Below are positions 46,806 through 57,490 of a stretch of 64,000 bases of DNA, in pieces. The stretch lies in the NCBI GenBank assembly GCA_030762175.1, contig CM060833.1:155438501-155502500 (forward strand). Reading direction: 5' to 3'. The notes below the pieces were generated by a model. The model worked only from the letters and a program-made list of their open reading frames with translations, made no database searches and was not told the origin of the DNA. The stretch's first letter is position 1, and each line of letters starts with the position of its first letter. The translations under genes were made by a program, and so were the position numbers. The DNA is from Metallyticus violacea. Taxonomy: Eukaryota > Arthropoda > Insecta > Mantodea > Metallyticidae.

Positions 46806-48024
46806 TAGTGGTCGGCAAAATTGAAACCGTGCCGAACCGAGAAAGCGATACTGGCCCGCATTGCAATAGAAGAACGTCACTGATAGGCAGAGTACACGTA
46901 GCCGGCGAGACCAGTGGCGTACTGGAAAGTGTACAGTACATACTTGAGAACGTAAAATAAATTAAATGCTTGTTTTCCTACATCAAACTAGTATATAATA
47001 CGCTCTCGTTTCACTTGACGTTATATATCTTTGCTGCGTTATCATAAACATAAACTATAACAAAAGGAACAGCAATGCATAGTTCAGAACAAAATTGAGA
47101 ATATATATACTGTATGTGTCATTTTAATGTTTGTTTTCTTTTGTAAGGGATCCAAGATCCTCATCCACGTCGTGAAGAAATATTGCCAGCTGTAAGAGCT
47201 GTTAAGAGCTTTATCATTTATATCAGAGCTCTCGTCTAATGCAAGGGGAAAATATTCGCATTTCTGAATGTTTAACGCAATGACATTATCAATGTGTTTT
47301 CCTGTGTCTGTTATTCGTCTTACTAATGTGCGATTGGACAATATCATTGTAATAATTTATTTTTTCTGAACATATTATTCCAGCTACTTTCAAAATATCT
47401 TATTTGACATTTCATTATCTGAGTTATTTATTATGGATCCCGATTCCTTGATGACCTCTTTTAATTGATTTAAATGTCTTTCTCGATGTTGCCTGAAATA
47501 AACAACTCACATCCTGTTCAATCGTAAAAACTGTTTAGAGTATTTAATATTCAATAATGTATTAATTTTTTGTTATAATAAATTACTTTGCTTTAACACT
47601 GCATTTTGTTTAACTCTAAATATTGCATTTCAAAACAAACATATTTAATATTGAAAAACTTATTTGTTAATTGTTTGCGTTCTTTATGGTAGGTTTCATA
47701 ATGCCGTCTTATGTTTGCTTTGAAAACGCCCTTTAATATTTTGGAACATACTAAGCATCTCATATTGTTTCAATAAGATATAAAGAAATATTCTACTTCC
47801 CAATTATTGCTATATTTTCTTTTGTAGGCAGAAGCCTATTGCTTTATTAACGCCATTATAAAAGTAAATAAAATGGACCGACTGATTAATCTCGCACTGG
47901 TGTCATTACTCTCTGAAGGTGGAAGCGGGGGGTGGGGGGAAGTGCGCAGTGCAGCATGGGTTGCCTTGCCGTGTAAAAGGGGCATATACCATGAATCTAG
48001 AGCATCGATGTTTGCCGATTCATA
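46806..48024 (-). mobile_element. hAT transposon relic with BED-type zinc finger
   Basis: On the minus strand, 47765-47690 reads 'RCLVCSKILKGVFKANIRRH' followed by YETYHKERKQL: a CxxC...H-x4-H BED-like finger. Further on, 47347-47084 reads 'LSNRTLVRRITDTGKHIDNV' and 'CEYFPLALDESSDINDKA', the start of the hAT catalytic region (ALDESSD). The rest of the catalytic domain is missing. Near the ends TAGTGGTCGGCAAA (46806) and, inverted, TATGAATCGGCAAA (48024) resemble hAT terminal repeats. GTTTACAT at 46798-46805 and 48038-48045 may be the 8-base target duplication, although 13 bases separate the right copy from the repeat. The family is related to ZBED/GTF2IRD2-type hAT proteins. Confidence 0.7.
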
Positions 48025-48049
48025 GTCCGTTACAATGGTTTACATAATT

Positions 48050-49135
48050 TTTGCTGAATGAAAATTTTCATAATTTCTGATTCCTTACCACATGGAATCT
48101 CTCAAACCAACCTCAGTTTTGTTTCGAGCTACAGTTTTTAAAAAATCGGTGTCATAGAAAATAAATATTCTGAGAGATTTAAAGAAAGTAATAAACCATT
48201 CACTTTATAAATGGGACAGTAGGGCTAAATCACAGCATTGGATTTTTCTGGCCACAAAGGAAAAATTTAGTTTCTGGAGAAAAAGTGTGAAGTGTGAACC
48301 ATTTGTTTCTCCTTCTAATGTCCTTCATCCACCACTTTATATTAACTTAGGCCTGATGAAGCAATTTGTTGCTACTCTTATTAGGTTAGTTATTATTTCA
48401 ACTGTCTTGTTACAAAGTTCCCACAGAAAACTGAAGCTAAGATAGCAGCAGGTATTTTCGATGAACCTCCAGATTCATGAGCTTATCCAGGATGAGACCT
48501 TTCCTCAGTCGATGTCCGAATTAGAGAAGTCAGCAATGGGTGGCATACAAAAAGTGACAGAAAACTTTCTTAGCAAATTGTGAAGGAAATATTACAACAT
48601 TTTGGAAATCTAGGGTGCAGAAAGTGCATTTTCTCAACAGTCATATTAATTACTTCCCTCGAATCTTTGTGCAATGAGTGAAGAATAAAGTGAGCGGTTT
48701 TATAAAGACATTAAACCAAGAAAACCACTCTCAAGGTCATTGGTATGTGTAAGTGATGGCTGCTTACTTCTGGTGTTTGAAAAGAGACACTAGTGAAAGA
48801 CGTATCAGAACTTCGAAAAAAATGAAGTTTTTCTCCTTCTTCTTCTTCATAATTATGAAAAAAGTTTGGAAATTCATAATTATTTACAAAGAGTTCTCCT
48901 TTTTCAATATATTCATTAATATTTAAGTTAAAATAAAAATACATAAAGTTTTGTCTAAGCTGTATGTCTAAACTTAATAATATTTCGTCAAAAATATAAA
49001 TACATTATTATATTTTATGTAATTTTCTGTAAAACCTATCCCGATATAGTAAAAATGAAAACATGTTTGAATTCAGGGCAGTCATATTACACATAACCAG
49101 TGGAAAAATAAAAGATCGGAGACAAATATTTTTTG
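48050..49135 (+). pseudogene. Relic of unnamed family X, fragment 2
   Basis: Decayed coding sequence in several frames: 'SPSNVLHPPLYINLGLMKQF' (about 48310-48370), 'TEAKIAAGIFDEPP' (48430-48470), 'EILQHFGNLGCR' (48585-48620). A non-coding AT-rich 3' part runs to about 49135. It aligns from end to end with 53490-54610, including the non-coding ends, so the two are copies of the same unit. Stops and frameshifts are throughout. I know the protein only as a repeated, uncharacterised arthropod family; a transposon origin is inferred from the copy number. Confidence 0.6.
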
Positions 49136-49384
49136 TATACCAGTGTTATTGTATGGTAGTATCTCGAATGGCAGCTTCTTAGTCAAGAAACATAGTGCCA
49201 TAACTTTGAAATTAGGACAGGCACGCCATATATTCTCTGTCTATAATTGATTGTCAAACAGTCCATAACCTCTGACGTTTTGCGATGTAGTAAATTAGCA
49301 CCGGCATAGAGAGAGAGAAACTTGTAAAAGTATCCTTTCGCAAGTTCGCTAGGTCATAGGGTGACCGCGATTTCTTCGTCCGCG
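49136..49384. other. No recognisable feature
   Basis: Short spacer between the family X relic and SINE-B copy 5. Confidence 0.4.
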
Positions 49385-49600
49385 AACTTAGCTACTTCCC
49401 TCTAACTACCCCCTCTTGTAGACCCAAGGTTCAAGCCCGGCCAGTTTCGATAGATTTTGGAGCGTAAAAATCCTAATTATGGTTTCCTTCAGAAGGGAAG
49501 TAATGCTGTTGGTGTTTACGGCACGTAAAAGAACCCCAAGCCTGAAAAAATGGGCCTCACGATCGTTTCACGCCCTGAATTGAATATCCTTAAATAAACC
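49385..49600 (+). mobile_element. SINE-B, copy 5, decayed
   Basis: B-box-like GGTTCAAGCCCGG, then GCGTAAAAATCC, CAGAAGGGAAGTAATG, GTAAAAGAACCCCAAGCC and TTTCACGCCCTGAATTG. There are internal losses, and the 3' GAGCGTCC end is missing. Confidence 0.75.
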
Positions 49601-49808
49601 TAATAGTTGGAAAGTATTTCTAACCTCGTCCACTATCGTTTTTTGTCAAGGAAGGAGGGCCAATACTTTTTCCCTTACATAATATCCTGTCCACTGAAAC
49701 TGAAAATTTTACTTACTTTGATTTGTCTGAAGGTGGGTTTTCCTTCACTTTGAAAAGACAAAGGATGAGGTCAGAAAACTTAAGAACAATATCTTCTCAC
49801 TACCATCA

Positions 49809-50053
49809 CAAGTGGTCTAGTGATAACCATACTTGTCTCGTAAACCCAAGATTGCGGGTCGATGGATTATTTCGGGCATAAAAATCCTGAGTATGGCTTC
49901 CTTCGGAAGGGAAGTAAAGCCGTGGGTCCCATCTTGTATCTAGACACGTATTAGAACCTCGGAGGTGTGTGACAAATTTATCGGCCGTTTCATTCCCTGA
50001 ATTCAATGGGACGCTGATGACCTGAGTTGTTAAAGAGCGTCTGTAAGCAAATC
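49809..50053 (+). mobile_element. SINE-B, copy 6
   Basis: The head AGTGGTCTAGTGATAACCAT is present. The B box and head 3' end are deleted (GCGGGTCGATGG). The body runs to AAAGAGCGTCTGTAAGCAAA. It is preceded by ACTACCATCA (49799-49808). Its right-hand target copy was then hit by SINE-A copy 9. Confidence 0.8.
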
Positions 50054-50064
50054 AACTACCTTTA

Positions 50065-50316
50065 AACCGCCACGAGTGTTCGAGGTAGTTAGCGAGGGTT
50101 CTGGTGTTCGATTGCCGTCAAGAACTGTCCTTCTTCCAGGTTTTCTTCATTCCTCATAAATGGCAAATGCTCGGAAGGTACCCTAAACTTAGGCCTACGA
50201 CGTTTCCATCCTTAAAAACAGTCCTTTCCCAGTGTATCATTTCATCTTTTGTATCATCATTGTCTACTGCCTGTAGTTCTTCATTAGTAAAAGCTGGAGT
50301 TAAACAGTACTGAAAA
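50065..50316 (+). mobile_element. SINE-A, copy 9, decayed, with target-site duplication
   Basis: Head CCGCCACGAGTGTTCGAGG, a degraded B box (GGTGTTCGATTGCC), body and tail. It is flanked by AACTACCTTTA (50054-50064) and AACTACCATTA (50317-50327), one mismatch. Confidence 0.85.
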
Positions 50317-50327
50317 AACTACCATTA

Positions 50328-51063
50328 GAAGCAATATTGTAAAATTTGCACTTACTGGACAGCAACGGTTATCAAACAAATCATTGTAAGTTCGTCTATC
50401 AATGATATAAATGTAATAGGTTTCATAGCCTCTTCCCAAACGTTATTGAGCCCGCAACATGTTTTTGGAATAAAAGTGAAGTTTACTGTAGAGAAAATAA
50501 CTGGGTATTTCACTTTAAGAAGGGAAAGACATATAGGGCGCACGGGCCAGGCCGAAGCAGGACAAAGCAAAGCTCGTTATGAAGGTGTGACAAGCTCACA
50601 CATTGTGGATGGAGTTGCTACAGCTCCTGTAAATAATTATGCTGCCATGGTGGCATTGTTAGCAGGTCTCCACGGAAGCTCAATTAACATTTCATTCTGC
50701 AGGTGAAACATTGCTCGTAATGGTGTGCTCAATTATTAAAAAGCGAGTGATAATTATAGCGATAATGGCGCTGTTCCATCCAAATCAGTAAATGCGTCCA
50801 TAACCAAAGTCCCGCTCTGAACTGAAAGTTTCCTATTGACCTGAATCAATCCTGGGGTACTAGACCGCTTTGAAGAATTTTGCGTTGTGTTTCACATTTT
50901 TTATTTTACGTACTTGCTGAATTTTTGTTGATATTGTGCCTTAATTTCTTTTTACATTTACCGATTAAAACTATTGCAACGATTTAATGAGCTTGGTGTG
51001 TATGATTGTGATGATATAAACTACAGCGGTATTTTATAATTGTGTTTGATTACTGTATTAATT
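50328..51063. other. Unassigned; one GC-richer open frame
   Basis: An 86-codon plus-strand frame at 50446-50706 ('GVATAPVNNYAAMVALLAGL' within it) has less AT-rich codons and ends at a donor-like CAG|GTGAAA. It is not recognised and has no clear acceptor. Confidence 0.3.
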
Positions 51064-52150
51064 TTTAATTATAATTGGTTGTTTGATTGGTGCCACTTAT
51101 CTCGGGAATGATGTCTCGGCGATAATTACCCGCTATCTTACAGTTTCCCAGACTTTAGCTGGAATTTTTGTTATTCCTGGATAACAGGAAAAGGGATAAT
51201 ACCTGGATGTTGACTATGAAATGAATAGATTATTTGTGTTTCGAGATGAACTGCACTTTATTGTTCTTTGTCTATTGGGTTTTTTTTTAATTTGATTGAT
51301 TTATTTATGGACGCTCTTTAACATCTCAGGTCATCAGCGTCCCATTCAACTCAGGGCATGAAACGGCCGACAAATTTTGCTCAAAGGCCTCTCTTTCAGG
51401 CTTGAGGTTCTTTTTCGTGCTGTAAATGTACGACACGGGACCCACGGCTTTACTTCTCTTCCGAAGGAAGCCATACTTAGGATTTTTACGCCCGAAAACA
51501 TCCATCGGTCCTGGCCGGGTTCGAACCGCGATCTTGGGTTCAGGAGGCAAGTATGGTAACCACTACACCACCAGGACCGACATGTCTATTGGGGTGTGAT
51601 AAAAATCGGTTAGTGCCTGGAGAATGTCCCTTCCACATTACCATTACAGTTCTATTTTTGATGTCACCAGCGATTTCATGGCCGCGGCACTTTTTCTGAA
51701 GCACAGTTTGCTTCCCGTTAACACAAAAGTTAACGGCTCAAAAGACTTTAATTTTACAAACTTAAACTCGGTTTACTGGTATAGGATGCATGATTATTTA
51801 ACTCGCTCATACTAAACTGAGACTAAACTAGTAATTAAGGCTACACTCTCTCGCGGGGTCGAACACTGGATACTCTCCCTAAAGAACGGATGAGCTGAAC
51901 ACTCTCTCTGAAAAAGCTTAAAAACTGATCCCCTGGCCGCAAACTCATCGGTTTAAATAAACTGTGCCTTCCTTTGGTCTGCCCACGCTAACTTTATTCT
52001 TTTAAACCTAAGCGCCCAAGAGCATCTCATATAACTTTCCTAATATAAGGAATGGTATTGGTGACTATAATTTTATAAGATATTTCTAGATTCCTCATTG
52101 GATCAAGGGTCTACGTGACTTTCTGAACTTCTGCCAAAGCGTTCTCTTTG
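51064..52150. repeat. Possible LTR-like repeat, family III, split by SINE-B
   Basis: Words such as 'GGCCGCAAACTCATCGG' and 'TTTAAATAAACTGTGCCTTC' resemble the equivalent part of family I ('GGGCCGCAAAATTACAAG', 'CTAAATAAACATGGCC'). Only a single copy is present, so the boundaries and class are guesses. Confidence 0.25.
51280..51582 (-). mobile_element. SINE-B, copy 7, full length with perfect target-site duplication
   Basis: Minus strand. The head GGTCCTGGTGGTGTAGTGG lies at the right end, the B box is GGTTCGAACCC, and the body is intact. Identical TGTCTATTGGG flanks at 51269-51279 and 51583-51593. Confidence 0.94.
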
Positions 52151-52486
52151 AAATGTTATCGGCCTGTTGTCTCTTCACTCCCGTATCGGCATAAGTGCTT
52201 ATTACATCAAGCAAGTTTTGTAACTTACTAAAGGAACCTCGCTCGTCAAGGATACAGCCCCCACTCCTCCAGAAAGTGTATGTACGAGGGTGTATTTGTT
52301 TACGAAACACATAACAGATTTTACTCAGTTTACCAACATTTAGGGTCTGGTCGCTTGCTTGCAGAGAAACAACTTTTGTGCCTCATACTTTTAAGACACA
52401 TTTTCCTAGAACCAGGATTATACTGCAATACATATAAACTGGCAATTATAATATCTGGAATAACAATAACCTTATAATTATGGTGC
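52151..52486. other. No recognisable feature
   Basis: AT-rich spacer. A minus-strand frame at 52095-52310 is not recognised. Confidence 0.35.
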
Positions 52487-52493
52487 ATGAGAT

Positions 52494-52774
52494 TTTTTTG
52501 AGTAGTGTGTAACGCCCGTTTTTACTACTAAGGCACCACAGGCGGTGACACTGATGATACATGAAATGAAATGATAAATTGGGAAAGGATATATTTTTTA
52601 AGGAAGGAAACGTTCCAGGCCTAAGTTTAGGGTATCTTCCCGGCATTTGCCAGTAATGAGGACTGAGGAAAACCTGGAAAAAAACTCAGTCAGGGAGGAC
52701 GGTCCTGGCGGGATTCGAACCCCAGACTTCTCGCTCACAAGTCCGCGCCTTAACGAGCTCGGCCACCCGTGGTG
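52494..52774 (-). mobile_element. SINE-A, copy 8, full length with target-site duplication
   Basis: Minus strand. Tail GTGTGTAACGCCCG, complete body, B box in GGGATTCGAACCCC, and A box in CTCGGCCACCCG. Flanked by ATGAGAT at 52487-52493 and 52776-52782. Confidence 0.92.
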
Positions 52775-52782
52775 GATGAGAT

Positions 52783-53432
52783 ATTTTAACCTTACATCTA
52801 TCAATGTATATGTACATATTACTTGGCAATGATTAATTTATTCCTTATCATTTATTACGAGATTTTCTAAACCAATTATTTCAATTTCAAAACCTAAACA
52901 CAGATAACATGCAATGAATATAATTGCAGGCTCTAATATTTATTTTGAAATAATTTTAATTCTTTGTGATTTTGACATCAGTAATCCTGGGCTTCTTTTG
53001 TCATTTCACATAGAATTGAAATACTCCGGTCACTCTTTTAGTGACGTTTCGTCACTTCAACATAATCTGCAGCCGTTCAATTCTGGCAATCCTTTGGAGT
53101 TACTGTTTTGAAGTGATTATCGTTTAAACTTTCGTGAAGCATTTCAAAGCAGCGTTCTACAACAAAACATTTTTAAAGTAGTAAAGTCTTTCTGAAAAAC
53201 CACCATTGCTTCATTTAAAGAGGAATATCTTTCATTACATTATATGTGGAAGTTACGATCAGTGCAGTCTTTTAACCATTGATTTAATGCCATTATGGCA
53301 GTAACAAAACTCATAATTTATTGATCTCCTTCCATTACATTAATTACCTGAGTATTTTGAATAGCTAAAGGAAAATGACTTCGTTATGGACTTGAGAATG
53401 CATATTCTATTCATATATATATATGAATGTAG

Positions 53433-53468
<36 letters not shown>

Positions 53469-53489
53469 ACAAACCTTTTTTATATATCA
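52783..53489. other. AT-rich, with an (AT)n microsatellite
   Basis: A TATATA run with one interruption lies at about 53416-53467. Nothing else is recognised. Confidence 0.5.
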
Positions 53490-54610
53490 CTGTTCGGCAC
53501 ATTTTTTGCTGAATGAAAACGGTTCATATATTCTGATTCTTTACCACATGGAATCTCTCAAAACAGCCTTAGTTCTGTTTCATATGGCTACGGTTTTTAA
53601 GAAAGTGTTATTATTTGTACATTGAGCAGATACACAAAATTAACATTCTAAAAGATTTGAACAAGATGATAAATGGCTCACTTTGTGAGTGAAATAATAG
53701 GGTTAAATTAGATCATTGCACCAGAAAAAATTGGCTACAAAAGAGCAATTTCGTTCCTGGAGAAAAATAATTGTGAAGTAAGAACTATTGGTTTCTTGTT
53801 CTAATGTCTTTCACCATCTCATATTAAGTTAGGCCTGATGAAGCAATTTGTTACTACTCTGAATTAGAACAGTGCTTGTTTCAACTGTCTTGTTACAAAG
53901 TTCCCACAGAAAACCGTAGCTAAGATAGCCGCAGGTATTTTCGATGTACCCCAGATTCGCGAACTTTTGCAGAATGAAACCTTTCTTCAGTCAATGTTCG
54001 AGTTAGAGAGGTCAGCATGGTTGGTGCAAAAATGTGAAAAAACTTTCTTGGCAACAAAAAATCTGAGCACTATAAAGGAATTGTGGAGGAAATGTTGAAA
54101 CATTTTAGAAATCTAGGGTGTAGAACGAGTGTTAAAGTGAACTTTATCAACAGCCATATTGATTACTTCCCTGTGGATATTGGTGCAATGAGTGAAGAAC
54201 ATGGTGAGAGGTTTCATAAAGTCATTAAATCAATGGAAACTCTATCAAGACCATAGGAATGCATAAATTATGACCGATTATCTGGTTTTTGAAAAGGGAC
54301 ACCAGTGAAGGACATACCAGAACTTAAAAATAGAGGACTTTTTCCTCTAATTATTTTCGCTTAGCTCCCTTTGTTCAATATGCTCATTAATATTTAAGTT
54401 CAAATGAAACTTACAAAAAAGTTTTGTTTAGCTACATGTCTTAATATTTCATCGAAAATATAAGTAAATTATTATATTTAATGAGATTTTGTTTAAAAAC
54501 CAAGCCCGATAGAGCAAAACCGAAAACATATTTGAACTCAGGACATTCAAATTACACCTATCCAGTTGGAGCAATAAAAAACAAGGAAAAAAATTGGAAA
54601 CCAGTGATAT
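53490..54610 (+). pseudogene. Relic of unnamed family X, fragment 3
   Basis: The best-preserved part, about 54080-54240, reads 'EEMLKHFRNLGCRTSVKVNF' followed by INSHIDYFPVDIGAMSEEHG and ERFHKVIKSME, then a stop and 'KGTPVKDIPELKNRG'. Upstream 'LGLMKQFVTTL' and 'AKIAAGIF' are recognisable. It aligns with 48050-49135 in the same orientation, 5.4 kb away, including the non-coding ends. Decayed by stops and frameshifts. The residues HSHxDYFP and SEExGERFH are, to my memory, strongly conserved in this uncharacterised family. Confidence 0.65.
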
Positions 54611-54612
54611 AG

Positions 54613-54870
54613 GTTTAATGTTCCATCTTTACCACTAAGACATCACAGGCTGTGGACCCCAGTGAAATATTGGGAAATTTGGATAGAGAAGGAAGCGTTT
54701 CAGGCCTAAGTTCCCTGCGATAGCTTCCCTGGCATTTGACAATGATTTGGATTGAAGAAGCCGGGGAAGAAGTCTTATCAGTAAGGATCTGGAGGAATTC
54801 TAACAGTAGATCTTCCGTTCATGAACCTGTTCCTCAGCGTCCTCGGCCATCCATGTCAGCTCATTTCAAC
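54613..54870 (-). mobile_element. SINE-A, copy 10, strongly decayed
   Basis: Body order is recognisable (GAAGGAAGCGTTTCAGGCCTAA, CTGGCATTTGACAATGATT, CCTCGGCCATCC), but the B box and many bases are altered. One of the oldest SINE-A copies. Confidence 0.7.
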
Positions 54871-54884
54871 CCAATGTGTACATA

Positions 54885-55330
54885 GCTACGGTCTTACCTT
54901 ATAGAAAATGCTAGAATCATAGCCCCCCTCTCCTCTCGGCTAAACAATATTCTGTCGTGAAAACACATTCAGAATGGCATGATTAAGTTCTAACACCGAA
55001 ATGTTTCTGATTTCATTGATAATGATTTACATTCAATCCCAAAACCCCATTTGTGCTAATTTCCAGAAAGAGTTTTATGAAGAACGTACAAGATTTGCCC
55101 TAATTTCGCCTGATAAAAATGTAGGCTTTCGCTTGTCATTTTTGGATAGCACTGAACTAGTAAATTGCAGTGAATTGAGTTCTGGAAGGAGGCAATTCAT
55201 TTGGAGGATTCTGAAAAACATTCCTCACGTTTACCTTGCTCTAGGGTCAACTTTATAGCCACTGTCATGAATTAATGTGTAGCTACTTTCAAGAAAGCGG
55301 CAGGGAACAGGTTCAGAAATCAGCGTTTTA
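54885..55330. repeat. Unclassified dispersed repeat R, copy 2
   Basis: It aligns with 26690-27155 ('CTTATAGAAAATGCTAGAAT', 'ATGTTTCTGAT', 'TCCCAAAACCCCATTTG', 'CTGGAAGGAGGCAATTCATT'). The 85-codon frame at 55001-55258 runs through it but is not kept open in the other copy. Confidence 0.5.
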
Positions 55331-55621
55331 ATGGGTAATGTATTATAAAATGTCAATTCTCTATTGTCTTTGTAATCTTAAAGCAAGTACGTCCGGATCT
55401 AAAAGCAATTGCAAGTCCAGAGCCCAGTATTTCAAATTTTTAAGAATGTTCTGAAATGTTGTGCACATGTTTAAGCCTGATACATTTAGTGTTATTTAAA
55501 TAAAATGAATAAACAGGAGCAAAGTAAAGAAATTTAGCACTTTTAATTGCTTGGCATTGCACAAGAGTTACTCAATACACTCGCAGCATGTTTTTTTTTC
55601 TCTTATGGTTGCTTAAGATAT
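55331..55621. other. No recognisable feature
   Basis: AT-rich spacer between repeat R and the mariner element. Confidence 0.4.
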
Positions 55622-56875
55622 TTGGGTAGGTTCATACGTTTCCGGCCTAAACATTTTCCATGTATGATAAAGACAAAAACTATATTTTACTTTTCAATAT
55701 AATTACCCTTTATTGCAACACACTTCTCACATCTTTGAATTAACATTTCAATCCCCACCCCCCAAAATAGTCAGAAGTCTTGTCGGCAAAATGGGCATAA
55801 ACAGCATCCATCTCTTCTTCGTCACTCTTAAATTTCCGTCCTCGAAGGTCCTTCTTGAGTTTTGAGAAGAGGAAATAGTCACTGGGAGCTAGATCTGGAC
55901 TGTAGGGTGGATAGTCGATCTCTTTGAAGCCACATTTCTTCACAACACAGCAACAAGAGCTGTGTGCATAGGCGCGTGAAGAAGGCGCACACCACCACTC
56001 AGCTTTTCTCGCCTTTTCTCTTTGATGGAAGCACGTAGTCTGTGCAGTAGACCAGCATAGTACTCCCCATTTACTGTGGTGTTCCCCTCCTTGAATTCAA
56101 TGAAGAGTATTCCTTCCAAAAGATTGTGGCCATGATCTTCTTGGTTGACTAAGTGATCTTGATCTTTAGAGACGGTGCTTCACGCCACTCCATTGATTCT
56201 CTTTTGGAAAAGGGATCATAGTAGAGGATCATAGTTTCATCTCCTTTAACAATGGTTTGCAGAACTTCTCTCTCATTACCACGGCAGAGTTCAAAAAATG
56301 CCTGACAACAGATGACTCGTTGCTGCTATAGGACTGAGGAAAGAAGTCTAAGCACCCATCTTGCACTAACCTTATTCATGTTTAAATGTTCATGAATAAT
56401 TCGAAGGACTGTTGTTTTGCAAAGGTAAAACCTTGCTGCTATTTCTGTAACTTTGAACTGCCGGTCTTCCATAATTTCTCCTTCCACAAGAGCGATGTTT
56501 TCAAAGTGAGCACCTCCAAGGGCCGACCTGTACGCTCTTCGTCTTCAATGCTTTGTCGACCACTTCGAAAAAGTTTGGCCCATTCTTTTACGGTAGAATA
56601 TGAGGGGGATGCTTTTCCATATACACCGTCCAATCGCTGTTTAATTTCACGTGGAGTAAGTCCTTCTTTTGTAAAGAACTTAATAACAGCTCGAAACTCC
56701 ATTTTGATCATGTCACGATCTTCTACACATAGCCCTTTTTATGCAATTGTATCTGAACAGTAGCGGAAGGTACAGCTGTAATTATTTACTTAACAAATAA
56801 GGTATGACACCAGATATGACTTGTGAAGGCGATAATCCTTATCTGCAAGGCCGGAAATTTATGGATCAACCCTCG
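55622..56875 (-). mobile_element. mariner (DD34D) element, copy 3, second Asp deleted
   Basis: The start at 56711 reads 'MIKMEFRAVIKFFTKEGLTP' and 'REIKQRLDGVYGKASPSYST'. The first catalytic motif is read as 'VKGDETMILYYDP' near 56240. The C-terminal frame 55943-55740 keeps 'YSPDLAPSDYFLF'. At about 55970 six bases are missing relative to copy 2, turning LLHDNAPVH into LLHAPMH, so the second catalytic Asp is gone. The right terminal repeat ATGGATCAACCCTCG is followed by TA at 56876-56877. The left repeat is partly preserved (GGTTCATACGTTTCCGGCC). Confidence 0.92.
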
Positions 56876-57166
56876 TATGTTTTGCTTTTATTTAGTGATA
56901 TTTTAAAGACTGGTTATAGTATTGCTGCAAAATCTTTCTACTCACACACACGTATGAAAGATAGACTCTTGTTCAACTTCCGCAGAATCTATATTGAACA
57001 CATTTTGAACCATTGCAGATGTGAAGACTACAAGCTGCTCTACAACGCTAAAACAGCTGATTACATGAGCCAGAGTAGATGCTTGTCATAACAAGGAAGG
57101 GTGATAACGAAATGTTTTGTCATAAAATAAGCACTATCAACTGATTAGCTAGCTTATATTATCATA

Positions 57167-57490
57167 CGAGGGTGGTCTGAAAAGTTTCCGACCTCAACAT
57201 GAAGATGGCAGCACTCGTAAATAAAAGCTAGTGAATTTCGATGTTCATCTGTTGACAGTTACTCACCAAAGTTTCAGCCATTTTGGACGCTCAGTTGTTA
57301 TGTAACAGTCGTTTGAGTGAATTGAGTGTTTTTATGAAAATGGACAAAATCGAGTTTCGAGCTATCATTAAATAGCCTACGCAAATCAAAGATGAGTTGG
57401 GTTCTGTGCATGGGGACTCTGCACCATCATTACACAGTGAAATTTTGGGCTGCTGAATTATCGTATGTCGCATTTAGAGTCACTTCTTGC
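57167..57490 (+). mobile_element. mariner of another subfamily, 5' fragment
   Basis: TA precedes CGAGGGTGGTCTGAAAAGTT, a classical mariner end. At 57336 a frame reads 'MKMDKIEFRAIIK', then (after loss of about ten residues and a stop) 'PTQIKDELGSVHGDSAPSLH'. It ends after about 320 bases with no right repeat visible: truncated, non-functional. Confidence 0.8.

Noticed and set aside
56804..57091. 95-codon frame between two mariner elements
   Set aside because: It starts inside the mariner terminal repeat. The remainder is unrecognised and has no splice signals.
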